DNA of 39,237 bases from Acinetobacter sp. P8-3-8. GTDB lineage: Bacteria; Pseudomonadota; Gammaproteobacteria; Pseudomonadales; Moraxellaceae. A program made the translations under genes and the position numbers. The DNA is taken from positions 1 to 39,237 of the forward strand of contig NZ_AFIE01000032.1 of assembly GCF_000214135.1 (NCBI RefSeq), read 5' to 3'. Each line of letters begins with the position of its first letter. Within the stretch, counting starts at the first letter, position 1. The notes beneath the pieces are model-generated. The model was not told where the DNA came from. It worked only from the letters and a program-made list of their open reading frames with translations, and searched no databases. Shown here piece after piece: positions 23,272 to 31,638 of the stretch.

Positions 23272-24285
23272 TTAAAAGGTTGTAACTCCAAAAAGCGGTG
23301 TCTTATTGTTTTCTCCCGCAATCTCTCTCACTAGTTTAGGGACTAGATAACCCGGCAAACTGGCTAATACTTCTGTATAAATCTCATTAATTTTTTCCGT
23401 CCCTAAATCAAAATGATGTGCACCTTTTACTTTATCTAATACATGTAAATAGTAAGGTAAAACTTGCGCTTCAAAAAGTCGTTGACTTAATTCAACTAAA
23501 GTTTGTGCAGAATCATTGACACCTTTAAGTAAAACTGCTTGATTCAACACAAGAATATTATGTTTTGCCAATTGAGAGAGTTTTGAACACGTCAAATCGT
23601 CTAACTCAGCTGGATGATTTGAGTGTACCACTAGAATTACGCGTAGCCTACTGTTTTTCAATAAAGAAACAAGCTCTTCATCGATTCTTTCTGGAATGAC
23701 AATAGGAACCCGTGAATGAATTCTCAAGATTTTGATTTGACTGAGAGATGCTAGGCGTTCCACCCAAAGGGCTAATTTTCTATTAGATAAAGTTAAGGGA
23801 TCACCACCACTGAGGATAACTTCGTTAATTTCAGGGTGTGCCTCTAAATAAGCTTTAATCTTAAGCCAATCTTCATTTTTAGGTAAGTTTTCTTGATAAG
23901 GGAAATGTCGGCGAAAACAATATCGGCAATGAACAGCGCATGCACCTGTTAAGGTCAGCAAAAAGCGTGATTTATATTTATGTAATACACCAGGTAATTG
24001 ATTGGCTTGTTCTTCGCCAAGCGGATCAGTCACAAAATCTTGATGTTCTTCTAATTCAAGATGATGCGGTAGGACTTGCAATAATAAAGGATCATAAGCA
24101 TCGGCAATTTTCATTTTTTTAACAAAAGCACGAGGCACACGTAACTTAAACTGTTCAGAAGCCAGTAATGCACCAGACAATAAATCATCTGGTGAAAGCG
24201 CTAAAATGTTCAGTAACTCAGCAGGAGAGGTGATTAAATCACTCATCTGTGATTGCCAGTTTTGCTCTTGAAATAAATAAGTCAT
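23272..24285 (-). CDS. epmB: EF-P (R)-beta-lysylation enzyme EpmB, radical SAM aminomutase
   Basis: A lysine-2,3-aminomutase-like enzyme that makes (R)-beta-lysine, which EpmA then attaches to Lys34 of EF-P. The radical-SAM cluster motif is C116-AVH-C120-RY-C123 (numbering from the ATG), followed by FRRHFPY. Also present are the SAM-binding GGDPL in EVILSGGDPLTLSN and the PLP-lysine region in YYLHVLDKVKGAHHF. Length is 338 residues from the ATG at 24285, close to the E. coli protein; the upstream TTG at 24312 would add nine residues. It is divergent from efp, its functional target, with 359 bp between the starts. epmA is not in the window. Confidence 0.93.
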   Translation of the reverse strand: MTYLFQEQNWQSQMSDLITSPAELLNILALSPDDLLSGALLASEQFKLRVPRAFVKKMKIADAYDPLLLQVLPHHLELEEHQDFVTDPLGEEQANQLPGVLHKYKSRFLLTLTGACAVHCRYCFRRHFPYQENLPKNEDWLKIKAYLEAHPEINEVILSGGDPLTLSNRKLALWVERLASLSQIKILRIHSRVPIVIPERIDEELVSLLKNSRLRVILVVHSNHPAELDDLTCSKLSQLAKHNILVLNQAVLLKGVNDSAQTLVELSQRLFEAQVLPYYLHVLDKVKGAHHFDLGTEKINEIYTEVLASLPGYLVPKLVREIAGENNKTPLFGVTTF

Positions 24286-24496
24286 GAAAATAGAAGAAAT
24301 CGTCGAACTCAATACAATTTGTAGTACAAGCTTGTATTTTAAAGATTTGAAATTGGACTTAGCTAAATCAATACTAAATGAATCTAGTCAAGTTTGATCG
24401 TTAATTTTAGCACTTTGTCGGCAAAGAAGCATGTCATAAAGCTCAAAATGGGGCAGTGTTTAGCTAATATCTGAACACCGCTGAAAATTTTTACAT

Positions 24497-24644
24497 TGCT
24501 TCAAAGTGACTAGGTCATTTAGAATAGTGCTGAATGAAAAATATGGATGCGAATGAGCTTGGCTGATTCGCAATAGTATTTTATTACATGCGATATGTTT
24601 GAGCATGAATAGATTAAAGATTTAAGTTTTGGAGTGTGCCTTTC
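24497..24644 (+). promoter_or_regulatory. Putative efp promoter and leader
   Basis: Candidate -35 TTGCTT (near 24497) and -10 TAGAAT with 18-bp spacing, followed by a leader of about 110 nt. The leader contains the hairpin TGCGAAT (24548-24554) / ATTCGCA (24566-24572) and ends with TTTTGGAG ten bases before the efp ATG. Prediction by eye only. The rest of the epmB-efp interval shows nothing further. Confidence 0.4.
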
Positions 24645-25214
24645 ATGGCCTATTATTCTACAAATGATTTTAAAGCAGGCCTTAAGGTTATGCTTGATGG
24701 TAACCCATGTTCAATCATGGAAAATGAATATGTAAAACCAGGTAAAGGTCAAGCATTTAACCGTGTAAAACTACGTAACCTTAAATCTGGCAAAGTATTA
24801 GAAAAAACTTTCAAATCAGGTGACTCTTTAGAAGCAGCTGATATTGTTGAAGTTGAAATGGATTACCTATACAACGATGGTGAAATGTGGAATTTCATGG
24901 ATCCTGTATCTTTCGAGCAAATTGCAGCAGACAAAACTGCAATGGGTGATGCTGCGAAATGGTTAAAAGACGATTCAAACGAAAAATGCACAATCATGCT
25001 GTTTAATGGTGTTCCATTAAACGTAAGTGCGCCAAACTTCGTTGTATTGAAAATCGTTGAAACTGATCCAGGTGTTCGTGGTGATACTTCTGGCGGTGGC
25101 GGTAAACCAGCTAAGCTAGAAACTGGCGCTGTGGTACGTGTACCATTATTCGTACAGCAAGAAGAAAGCGTTCGTGTAGATACTCGTACGGGTGACTACC
25201 TAGAACGTGCATAA
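24645..25214 (+). CDS. efp: Translation elongation factor P
   Basis: EF-P rescues ribosomes stalled at polyproline stretches. The 189-residue protein has the KOW-like N-domain ([37 protein letters not shown]) with K34 in the PGKGQ loop, the residue modified by EpmA/EpmB. Two OB domains follow, ending [10 protein letters not shown]. The ATG at 24645 is chosen because GGAG lies 10 bp upstream; an in-frame GTG at 24636 would sit on top of that box. The adjacent epmB supports beta-lysyl modification here. Confidence 0.97.
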   Translation: MAYYSTNDFKAGLKVMLDGNPCSIMENEYVKPGKGQAFNRVKLRNLKSGKVLEKTFKSGDSLEAADIVEVEMDYLYNDGEMWNFMDPVSFEQIAADKTAMGDAAKWLKDDSNEKCTIMLFNGVPLNVSAPNFVVLKIVETDPGVRGDTSGGGGKPAKLETGAVVRVPLFVQQEESVRVDTRTGDYLERA

Positions 25215-25236
25215 TCATTGAAAAATGATGTGCAGA

Positions 25237-25263
25237 GGGATGATGAAAATCATCCCTTTTTTA
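25237..25263 (+). terminator. Rho-independent terminator of efp
   Basis: GGGATGAT, GAAA loop, ATCATCCC, then T6; stem at 25237-25256. Confidence 0.95.
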
Positions 25264-25625
25264 TGGCTTGGACTTATTCAAGTAGGGAAAAGCAAGTTTA
25301 AAATTTGACTAAAAAATAAACGATAAAAACTGATAAAAATGAAAGCTATTTACGACCAAAGTATTAGATCGAGATTAAAAAATAAATAGTAGAGTCAAAA
25401 AGTCGGAATAAAAATTTAACAATAAAAATAATAATAATAGTGTAAATGTTTAAGACGTTGTCAATGTCATGTTAAGTGTACATTTTCAAGTCAAAATTTA
25501 TTCCAAAGTATTAGATGAAAATAACAAGGTGAGGAGTACAGTTGCCAACGGAAGTGTCACATGGAAATGCGTTTAGGTAAATAAGAACAATGGAACTGCT
25601 TTTATGATCAAGATGAGAGGTATTT
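25264..25625 (+). promoter_or_regulatory. Upstream region of cstA with 14-bp direct repeats
   Basis: This gene-free, AT-rich stretch has two exact copies of CCAAAGTATTAGAT at 25356-25369 and 25503-25516, 147 bp apart, which could be operator sites. Near its end is an AAGGTGAGGAG box followed by a TTG that opens a 12-codon frame (about 25542-25580), a possible leader peptide. The cstA ATG itself is preceded by GATGAGAGG. No other gene is visible. Confidence 0.45.
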
Positions 25626-27725
25626 ATGGAAAATATTGAAACGAAATCATCACCCCTCTCAAAGCTTATATGGGTGATTGTGGCTATTATCGGCGCAGTA
25701 TCATTTGGGATACTGGCTGTAAGCAAGGGTGAACATGTCAATGCGGTTTGGTTAGTCCTTGCAGCGGTCTGTGTATACAGTATCGCATATCGCTTTTATA
25801 GCTTATTTATTGCCAATAAAGTATTTGAACTCAACCCAAGACGATTAACCCCAGCACATCGCTTAAATGATGGTTTGGACTATGTGCCAACCAATAAATA
25901 TGTTCTTTTTGGTCACCATTTTGCTGCAATTGCAGGTGCTGGACCATTAGTAGGGCCGATTCTTGCTGCGCAAATGGGTTATTTGCCTGGCACAATCTGG
26001 CTGTTGGTTGGTGTGGTTTTGGCGGGTGCAGTCCAAGATTTTCTAGTGCTGTTTATTTCAACACGACGTGATGGTCGCTCATTGGGTGAAATGGCGAAGC
26101 AGGAGCTGGGTTCATTTGCAGGTGTGGTTGTCATGCTCGGTGCATTGGGTGTCATGATTATTATCCTTGCTGTTTTAGCATTGGTGGTGGTTAAAGCACT
26201 TGCACATAGCCCATGGGGTGTATTCTCTATTGCGGCGACGATACCAATTGCATTGTTCATGGGTATTTACATGCGTTACCTACGCCCAGGGAAAATTGCA
26301 GAGGTTTCGATCATCGGTTTTGTATTGATGATGGCGGCAATTGTTTATGGTGGTAATGTTGCAGCTGATCCATATTGGGGGCCATTTTTCACATTAACAG
26401 GCACTCAACTGACTTGGGCTTTAATCATTTATGGTTTTGTCGCTTCAGTTTTACCTGTGTGGTTATTATTAGCACCACGTGATTATTTATCTACTTTCTT
26501 GAAAATCGGGGTAATCGCAGGACTTGCAGTCGGTATTATGGTTGCAATGCCAATGTTGAAAATGCCTTCTGTGACGCATTTTGTTGACGGTACTGGCCCA
26601 GTATTCGCTGGTTCAATGTTCCCATTCCTCTTTATTACCATTGCCTGCGGTGCAATCTCAGGTTTCCATGCTTTAGTTTCTTCAGGTACAACACCTAAAT
26701 TGATCGATAACGAAGTGAATATTCGTGTGATCGGTTATGGTGGGATGTTGATGGAATCATTTGTTGCAATTATGGCAATGATTTGTGCAACAGTGCTTGA
26801 GCCGGGTGTGTATTTTGCTATTAATGCACCTGCTGCTGTTTTAGGTACAACTGTAGAAAGCGCAGCAGAAGCTGTTCGTACACTTGGCTTTGTAGTTACA
26901 CCAGAAACGCTGACGTTATTAGCAAAAGAAGTGGGTGAAACGACAATTCTTTCACGTACAGGTGGTGCACCAACTTTTGCGATTGGTATGGCACATATCA
27001 TTACGGAAATTTTCAATAACCGTTCAATGATGGCGTTTTGGTATCACTTTGCAATTCTATTCGAAGCACTGTTTATTTTAACTGCTGTAGATGCGGGTAC
27101 TCGTGCATGTCGTTTCATGGTGCAAGATACTGTGGGTATTGTTGTTCCTGCACTTAAAAACTCACACAACTTTTTTGGGAACATGGTTGGTACAGCAGTC
27201 GCTGTCGCTGGATGGGGCTTCTTCGTTTACCAAGGGGTTGTTGACCCATTGGGTGGTATTAACAGTTTATGGCCGCTATTTGGTATTGGTAACCAAATGC
27301 TCGCTGCTATGGCGTTGATTCTTGGTACTGTGATTCTCTTTAAAATGAAGAAAGAAAAATATGTTTGGGTCACCATTATCCCAACAATTTTCTTGATCGT
27401 TACCTGTATGACTGCGGGTTGGCAAAAAATCTTCCATGAAAATCCAAAAATTGGTTTCTTAGCGCAAGCAGATAAATTCTCGGCTGCAATTGCTAAAGGT
27501 GAGATTTTAAAACCAGCTAAAACGCTTGAAGAGATGCAAACAATTGTATTGTCAAATCAGATCAATGCTGCGCTTTGTGCATTCTTTATGATTGTGGCGG
27601 TTGTGATGGTTATTGCTGCCATTGGTGTGATTCGCCGTGCATTGGCAAGTCCAGTTCCAACGGTAAATGAAGCGCCAGCAGTGTATGCAGATCCTGAAGA
27701 AGTGTCTGTTTCTAAGTCACATTAA
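25626..27725 (+). CDS. cstA: Carbon starvation protein CstA family transporter
   Basis: A large polytopic inner-membrane protein of 699 residues with many hydrophobic segments. The CstA N-terminal signature is intact (RLNDGLDYVPTNKYVLFGHHFAAIAGAGPLVGPILAAQMGYLPGTIW, about 77-125), and the C-terminal CstA domain contains FEALFILTAVDAGTRACRFMVQD. E. coli members (CstA, BtsT) take up pyruvate, and CstA has also been linked to peptide use; which applies here is not shown by sequence. The small YbdD/YjiX partner gene follows 46 bp later, the usual arrangement. Confidence 0.95.
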   Translation: MENIETKSSPLSKLIWVIVAIIGAVSFGILAVSKGEHVNAVWLVLAAVCVYSIAYRFYSLFIANKVFELNPRRLTPAHRLNDGLDYVPTNKYVLFGHHFAAIAGAGPLVGPILAAQMGYLPGTIWLLVGVVLAGAVQDFLVLFISTRRDGRSLGEMAKQELGSFAGVVVMLGALGVMIIILAVLALVVVKALAHSPWGVFSIAATIPIALFMGIYMRYLRPGKIAEVSIIGFVLMMAAIVYGGNVAADPYWGPFFTLTGTQLTWALIIYGFVASVLPVWLLLAPRDYLSTFLKIGVIAGLAVGIMVAMPMLKMPSVTHFVDGTGPVFAGSMFPFLFITIACGAISGFHALVSSGTTPKLIDNEVNIRVIGYGGMLMESFVAIMAMICATVLEPGVYFAINAPAAVLGTTVESAAEAVRTLGFVVTPETLTLLAKEVGETTILSRTGGAPTFAIGMAHIITEIFNNRSMMAFWYHFAILFEALFILTAVDAGTRACRFMVQDTVGIVVPALKNSHNFFGNMVGTAVAVAGWGFFVYQGVVDPLGGINSLWPLFGIGNQMLAAMALILGTVILFKMKKEKYVWVTIIPTIFLIVTCMTAGWQKIFHENPKIGFLAQADKFSAAIAKGEILKPAKTLEEMQTIVLSNQINAALCAFFMIVAVVMVIAAIGVIRRALASPVPTVNEAPAVYADPEEVSVSKSH

Positions 27726-27771
27726 TATTTTGCGATATGATTTTGCAAGAAAATAAGGTGAGGTGAGTAAG

Positions 27772-28074
27772 ATGAATCTTAGATTCGCCAAAGGTGGCAA
27801 AACGGTGATTTATAAAATCATCAAGATGACCATCATGTCGCAAAAGGACTTAATTTTTTCACCAAAAAATTGGTCGAGAATTGCAACATTGTGGCAGCGG
27901 TTACAACAAAGCTTCCGTTTGATGGTGGGTGTTCCTGATTATGAAAATTATGTGGAACACATGAAAAAACATCATCCAGATATGGAGCTGATGGATGAAA
28001 AGACTTTTCATCGTTATTGTGTAGATGCGCGTTATCCAACAGCGGGTGGCAGTATGAAGAAATGTCCTTGTTAA
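27772..28074 (+). CDS. YbdD/YjiX family protein, CstA partner
   Basis: The C-terminal about 60 residues match YbdD/YjiX: RLMVGVPDYENYVEHMKKHHPDMELMDEKTFHRYCVDARYPTAGG, ending in CPC. In E. coli this small protein is needed together with the CstA-type transporter for pyruvate uptake. The reading frame here is longer at the N-terminus (100 residues from the ATG at 27772) than the usual 65 or so. AAGGTGAGG precedes that ATG, but a later start (27826 or 27835) is possible. It is co-transcribed with cstA and ends before a strong terminator. Confidence 0.85.
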   Translation: MNLRFAKGGKTVIYKIIKMTIMSQKDLIFSPKNWSRIATLWQRLQQSFRLMVGVPDYENYVEHMKKHHPDMELMDEKTFHRYCVDARYPTAGGSMKKCPC

Positions 28075-28089
28075 TGTGAATGATAGATT

Positions 28090-28117
28090 GAAAACGGCAC
28101 TTCGGTGTCGTTTTTTA
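28090..28117 (+). terminator. Terminator of cstA-ybdD
   Basis: AAAACGGCAC, TTCG tetraloop, GTGTCGTTTTTT; stem with one G-T wobble and a T-tract. Confidence 0.93.
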
Positions 28118-28169
28118 TTGGGTGGGTATTTGATCGAGTTTGATGGTTCTTGAATTAAATAATATTAAC

Positions 28170-28480
28170 GTCAGTTCGGGATAAACTCTGATGTAAGTTA
28201 TTGAAAAGATAGATCAGGTACAGCGGAGTCTTACCGTTTAAAGTCACATACAAGGATTAACCTTCGGTTCGACCTGAGAGGTACTACCTCGCAAGGCTTT
28301 CGGGAAAAGTAGGCAAAACCATTTGTCAGTCGCCAACTCGACAGATACCATCAAGTATCTAATATCTTGCAAAAACAGTTTATTGCAGATCTTGCGGAAT
28401 ATATTCCTCATGCCTCAAACAATGCGACTGACGTTTCCGCGTATCATATAGTTGTGAACATATCTTATCCCGAACTCAGG
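28170..28480 (-). mobile_element. MITE-like non-autonomous element, copy 2 (311 bp)
   Basis: Inverted relative to the copy at 9257-9552. Ends are GTCAGTTCGGGATA on the left and TATCCCGAACTCAGG on the right. The sequence follows copy 1 almost throughout. The main difference is at about 28273-28297, where copy 2 has an extra segment with the small palindrome GAGGTACTACCTC, replacing one arm of the longer hairpin of copy 1. No ORF of interest. No clear target duplication: the flanks AATATTAAC and TTGTTATTA do not match, so this copy may be older or rearranged. It lies between the ybdD terminator and panE. Confidence 0.8.
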
Positions 28481-28614
28481 TTGTTATTAAAAATATTGAT
28501 TAATAAGTACATACATCAATTAAGTGTGATTAAAAATAAGTAAATGTCATGTACACGACAGTTCTTGAGTGAGATCCACTATATAGTGTTAATGTCATAG
28601 AAAAGGGAAATTTT

Positions 28615-29643
28615 GTGAAAATATATATTTACGGTGCTGGCAGTATTGGTTGTTACCTAGGTGGGAAATTGGCTGCTTCAGGCAGTGACGTTACTTTTAT
28701 CACTCGTCCACGTATTTATGAAGAACTTTCTCACTTTGGTTTAGAGTTAACTGATTATTTAGGTAAAAATATCAAACTTGCGCCAAATGTTTTGAAATTA
28801 ACAACAGACCCTAAACAAGTTGCCGATGCTGAAGTGATTTTTATTTGTGTCAAATCGACAGCAACTGAGCAAGCTGCGAATGAATTAAAAACGTATTTAG
28901 GTTCTAAGACACCACTTATCATTAGCTTTCAAAATGGCTTGAGTAATGTGCCTATTCTAAAAAATATTTTACAAGGGCAGACTGTTTTAGAAGGTATGGT
29001 TCCTTTTAATGTCGCTGCATTGGGGAAGGGGCATTTTCATCAGGGAACATCAGGTACATTAAGTGTTAAACAGTATCCTACTCAATATTTACTGGGAAAT
29101 ATGTTTAAAAAAGCTGAGTTAGAGATTGTATTTGAAGAAGATATGTTAGCCATTCAATGGGCAAAGCTTTTACTTAATCTAAATAACTCAATCAATGCTT
29201 TGTCAAAACTACCTTTAAAAGAACAGTTATCTACACGCGCATATCGTCAATGTGTAGCAATGGCGCAACAAGAAACATTAGAGTTACTTGATTATGCACA
29301 AATCCAGACAGCGAAATTAACGGCAATCCCTACACATTGGATTCCAAAAATTTTAAGTTTACCTAACCCAGTATTTAAACTGCTAAGTCGTAAAATGTTG
29401 GAAATTGATCCATTGGCTCGTTCATCTATGCAAGATGATTTAATTGCAGGTCGTGCTACAGAAGTAGATTGGATTAATGGTGAAGTTTTAAAGTTAGCAG
29501 AACAATGCGGTCGTCGTGCGCCAATCAATGAACGGTTAATACAATTGATTAAACAGGCTGAGAAATCACCCAAAGCGTTTGCAATGCGTGCAGATGTCTT
29601 AAAAGCTCAATTGGAATCTGTAGCGAATAGTGAGATGTATTAA
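28615..29643 (+). CDS. panE: 2-dehydropantoate 2-reductase family protein
   Basis: An NADPH-dependent ketopantoate reductase of the pantothenate/CoA pathway. The N-terminal Rossmann motif is YGAGSIGCYLGG (about 5-16). The substrate-domain helix has WAKLLLNLNNSINAL with the expected Lys and Asn, and the C-terminal motif SMQDDLIAGRATEVDWINGEV carries the catalytic-region Glu. Length 342 is slightly above the E. coli 303. Start is GTG at 28615 with AAAGGGAAA upstream. Other members of this family act on other 2-keto acids, so the exact substrate is inferred. Confidence 0.88.
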   Translation: MKIYIYGAGSIGCYLGGKLAASGSDVTFITRPRIYEELSHFGLELTDYLGKNIKLAPNVLKLTTDPKQVADAEVIFICVKSTATEQAANELKTYLGSKTPLIISFQNGLSNVPILKNILQGQTVLEGMVPFNVAALGKGHFHQGTSGTLSVKQYPTQYLLGNMFKKAELEIVFEEDMLAIQWAKLLLNLNNSINALSKLPLKEQLSTRAYRQCVAMAQQETLELLDYAQIQTAKLTAIPTHWIPKILSLPNPVFKLLSRKMLEIDPLARSSMQDDLIAGRATEVDWINGEVLKLAEQCGRRAPINERLIQLIKQAEKSPKAFAMRADVLKAQLESVANSEMY

Positions 29644-29748
29644 AATTCTGATGAATGCGCTCAGCCATATTTATTATGATCGCCTTTGAGTATTCAATAA
29701 AAGCGTGTATGTTAAGCAGATATATAGAATTTTATTGGGGAATAAAAG

Positions 29749-30708
29749 GTGATTTGGGGAACAAAGCAGGTAAACGAATCTATAGAAAATGAATCAGCTT
29801 CACCACATGAACTTACTCGCTATTACCCTAAAATTGATGAATTTCTTAATCAAATTAATCAAATTATTCTCGATAAAGAGCAACAAACCAAACTCGCCTT
29901 ATGTAGCCTTTTTGCAGGTGGACATTTATTATTTGAAGACTTACCAGGACTGGGTAAAACCACGTTGGCCAGCAGTTTATCTCGACTTGCAGGCTTAGAT
30001 TTTCAACGTATTCAGTTCACCAATGACATGCTCGCCAGTGATGTGATTGGGATTAATATGTTCAATCAAAAAGAACATCAATTTGAGTTTAAACAAGGCC
30101 CTATTTTTTCTCAAATTCTACTTGCAGATGAAATTAACCGTTGTAGTCCTAAAACACAAAGTGCCTTACTTGAAGCCATGGAAGAGGGGAATGTCACTGT
30201 GGATGGCAACCGCTATGAATTACCTAAGCCATTTTGGGTGATTGCAACGCAAAATCCATTATTTCAAAGTGGAACTTATAGCTTGCCTGAGTCGCAACTT
30301 GATCGTTTTATGATGCGTTTGTCTTTAGGTTATCCATCACGTTCTGCGGAAAAGTTACTTTTACAACAACATTCACGACATGAATTGATCACGCAACTAC
30401 AGTCTATATTCGAACAACAAGAAATATTGCAATTACAACGTAATGTGAGTCAAATTACAGTGAATGAACTAATTCATGATTATTTACTTGATTTAGCAGA
30501 AGAAACCCGTAAAGGACGACATGGGCTTTCGACACGAGGATTATTGGCATTGAAAAAGGCAGCGCAAGCCTATGCCTTGATTGAAAAGCGTCAGTTTGTG
30601 ATTGCTGATGATGTCCAAGCTGTTTTTGTCGCCGTGGTTTCTCATCGTATTGGATTAGGTGAAGCTGAAACTTTAGCATTGATGCAAAAAGTTCCTGTAA
30701 AAGGTTAA
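29749..30708 (+). CDS. MoxR-family AAA+ ATPase
   Basis: A 319-residue AAA+ protein of the MoxR group: Walker A in DLPGLGKTTL, Walker B in LLADEINRCSP, sensor segment in PFWVIATQNP, followed by QSGTYSLPESQLDRFMMR, and the AAA_lid_2 domain at the C-terminus (RKGRHGLSTRGLLALKKAAQAYAL). MoxR ATPases act as chaperones for maturation of partner proteins, often with VWA or DUF58 proteins. Start is GTG at 29749 after GGGGAATAAAAG. The DUF58 gene starts 12 bp downstream. Confidence 0.92.
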   Translation: MIWGTKQVNESIENESASPHELTRYYPKIDEFLNQINQIILDKEQQTKLALCSLFAGGHLLFEDLPGLGKTTLASSLSRLAGLDFQRIQFTNDMLASDVIGINMFNQKEHQFEFKQGPIFSQILLADEINRCSPKTQSALLEAMEEGNVTVDGNRYELPKPFWVIATQNPLFQSGTYSLPESQLDRFMMRLSLGYPSRSAEKLLLQQHSRHELITQLQSIFEQQEILQLQRNVSQITVNELIHDYLLDLAEETRKGRHGLSTRGLLALKKAAQAYALIEKRQFVIADDVQAVFVAVVSHRIGLGEAETLALMQKVPVKG

Positions 30709-30720
30709 TGGAAGTTGCGC

Positions 30721-31629
30721 ATGTTACGTGAACGATTTGTTCGATGGTTACATCTACGATTCCGCTATGCAGGTGTTCGCACACTTAAACAAAATGAAGT
30801 TTTAGTATTCATTTATCAGCAAGGGTATTTATATCTAGTTTTGATATTGATTACCTTTATTGCAGGAATCAATTATGCAAACAACCTGATTCTTGGTTTT
30901 TGTTTTTTAATCAGTGCGATTTTGTGTATTAGCTTTTATCTAAGTTTTAAGCAATTGCATGCTGTTACCCTGCAAGTCGTTGTGGATGAAGTAGGTAAGG
31001 TTAATGAAGTATTTAAAGTTAAAATTATTTTGCAGCAAGAGCGCAATAATCCTAAGTATTTAAACTTTAAAACCGATGATCAGCTTCAAACGTTTTTATT
31101 TGAAGAAAAACAACAAAGCTTTGAACTCACGTTTATTCCGACCCAACGTGGAAAATTCGAGATCCCACCGATTCAAATCTATTCAACTTATCCTTTAGGG
31201 CTGGTTCGGGCTTGGACGTATATTTATCTTACTGAAACCTATTGGATTGCACCACAAGCCAAAGCTTTTACACAGAATTTGCAAAGTTATTCAAATACAG
31301 GTGAGCCTGATTTAGATGAATTTAAAGAGCTTAGAACATTTAAATTAGGTGATTCATTACAAAGTATCTCATGGAAACAAGCGGCTCGTGGGCAAGGCTT
31401 ATTCGTCAAACAATTTGAAGATTTGATGGATACTCATGTGATGCAAATTGAATATAGCAAAATGCCAAGTGCAGATCATGAAGAAAAATTAAGCTTTATG
31501 ATGGAGTTAGCAGATCAGTGTGAACACACTCAAACACCGTATAGCATTATTTTGCCACATGCTCAAACTGAAAATGGTGTCGGTGAACAGCATTATATTC
31601 ACATCAAAACATTATTGGCTCAGGCTTAA
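30721..31629 (+). CDS. DUF58 domain-containing protein
   Basis: The 302-residue protein has two transmembrane helices near residues 30-75 (YLYLVLILITFIAGINYANNLILGFCFLISAILCISFYL) and a DUF58 segment at about 190-225 (GEPDLDEFKELRTFKLGDSLQSISWKQAARGQGLFVKQFED). DUF58 proteins pair with MoxR ATPases, and their biochemical role is unsettled. The ATG at 30721 is taken; a TTG at 30715 adds two residues. It sits between moxR and the transglutaminase gene in one operon. Confidence 0.88.
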   Translation: MLRERFVRWLHLRFRYAGVRTLKQNEVLVFIYQQGYLYLVLILITFIAGINYANNLILGFCFLISAILCISFYLSFKQLHAVTLQVVVDEVGKVNEVFKVKIILQQERNNPKYLNFKTDDQLQTFLFEEKQQSFELTFIPTQRGKFEIPPIQIYSTYPLGLVRAWTYIYLTETYWIAPQAKAFTQNLQSYSNTGEPDLDEFKELRTFKLGDSLQSISWKQAARGQGLFVKQFEDLMDTHVMQIEYSKMPSADHEEKLSFMMELADQCEHTQTPYSIILPHAQTENGVGEQHYIHIKTLLAQA

Positions 31630-31638
31630 AGGGAGCTG

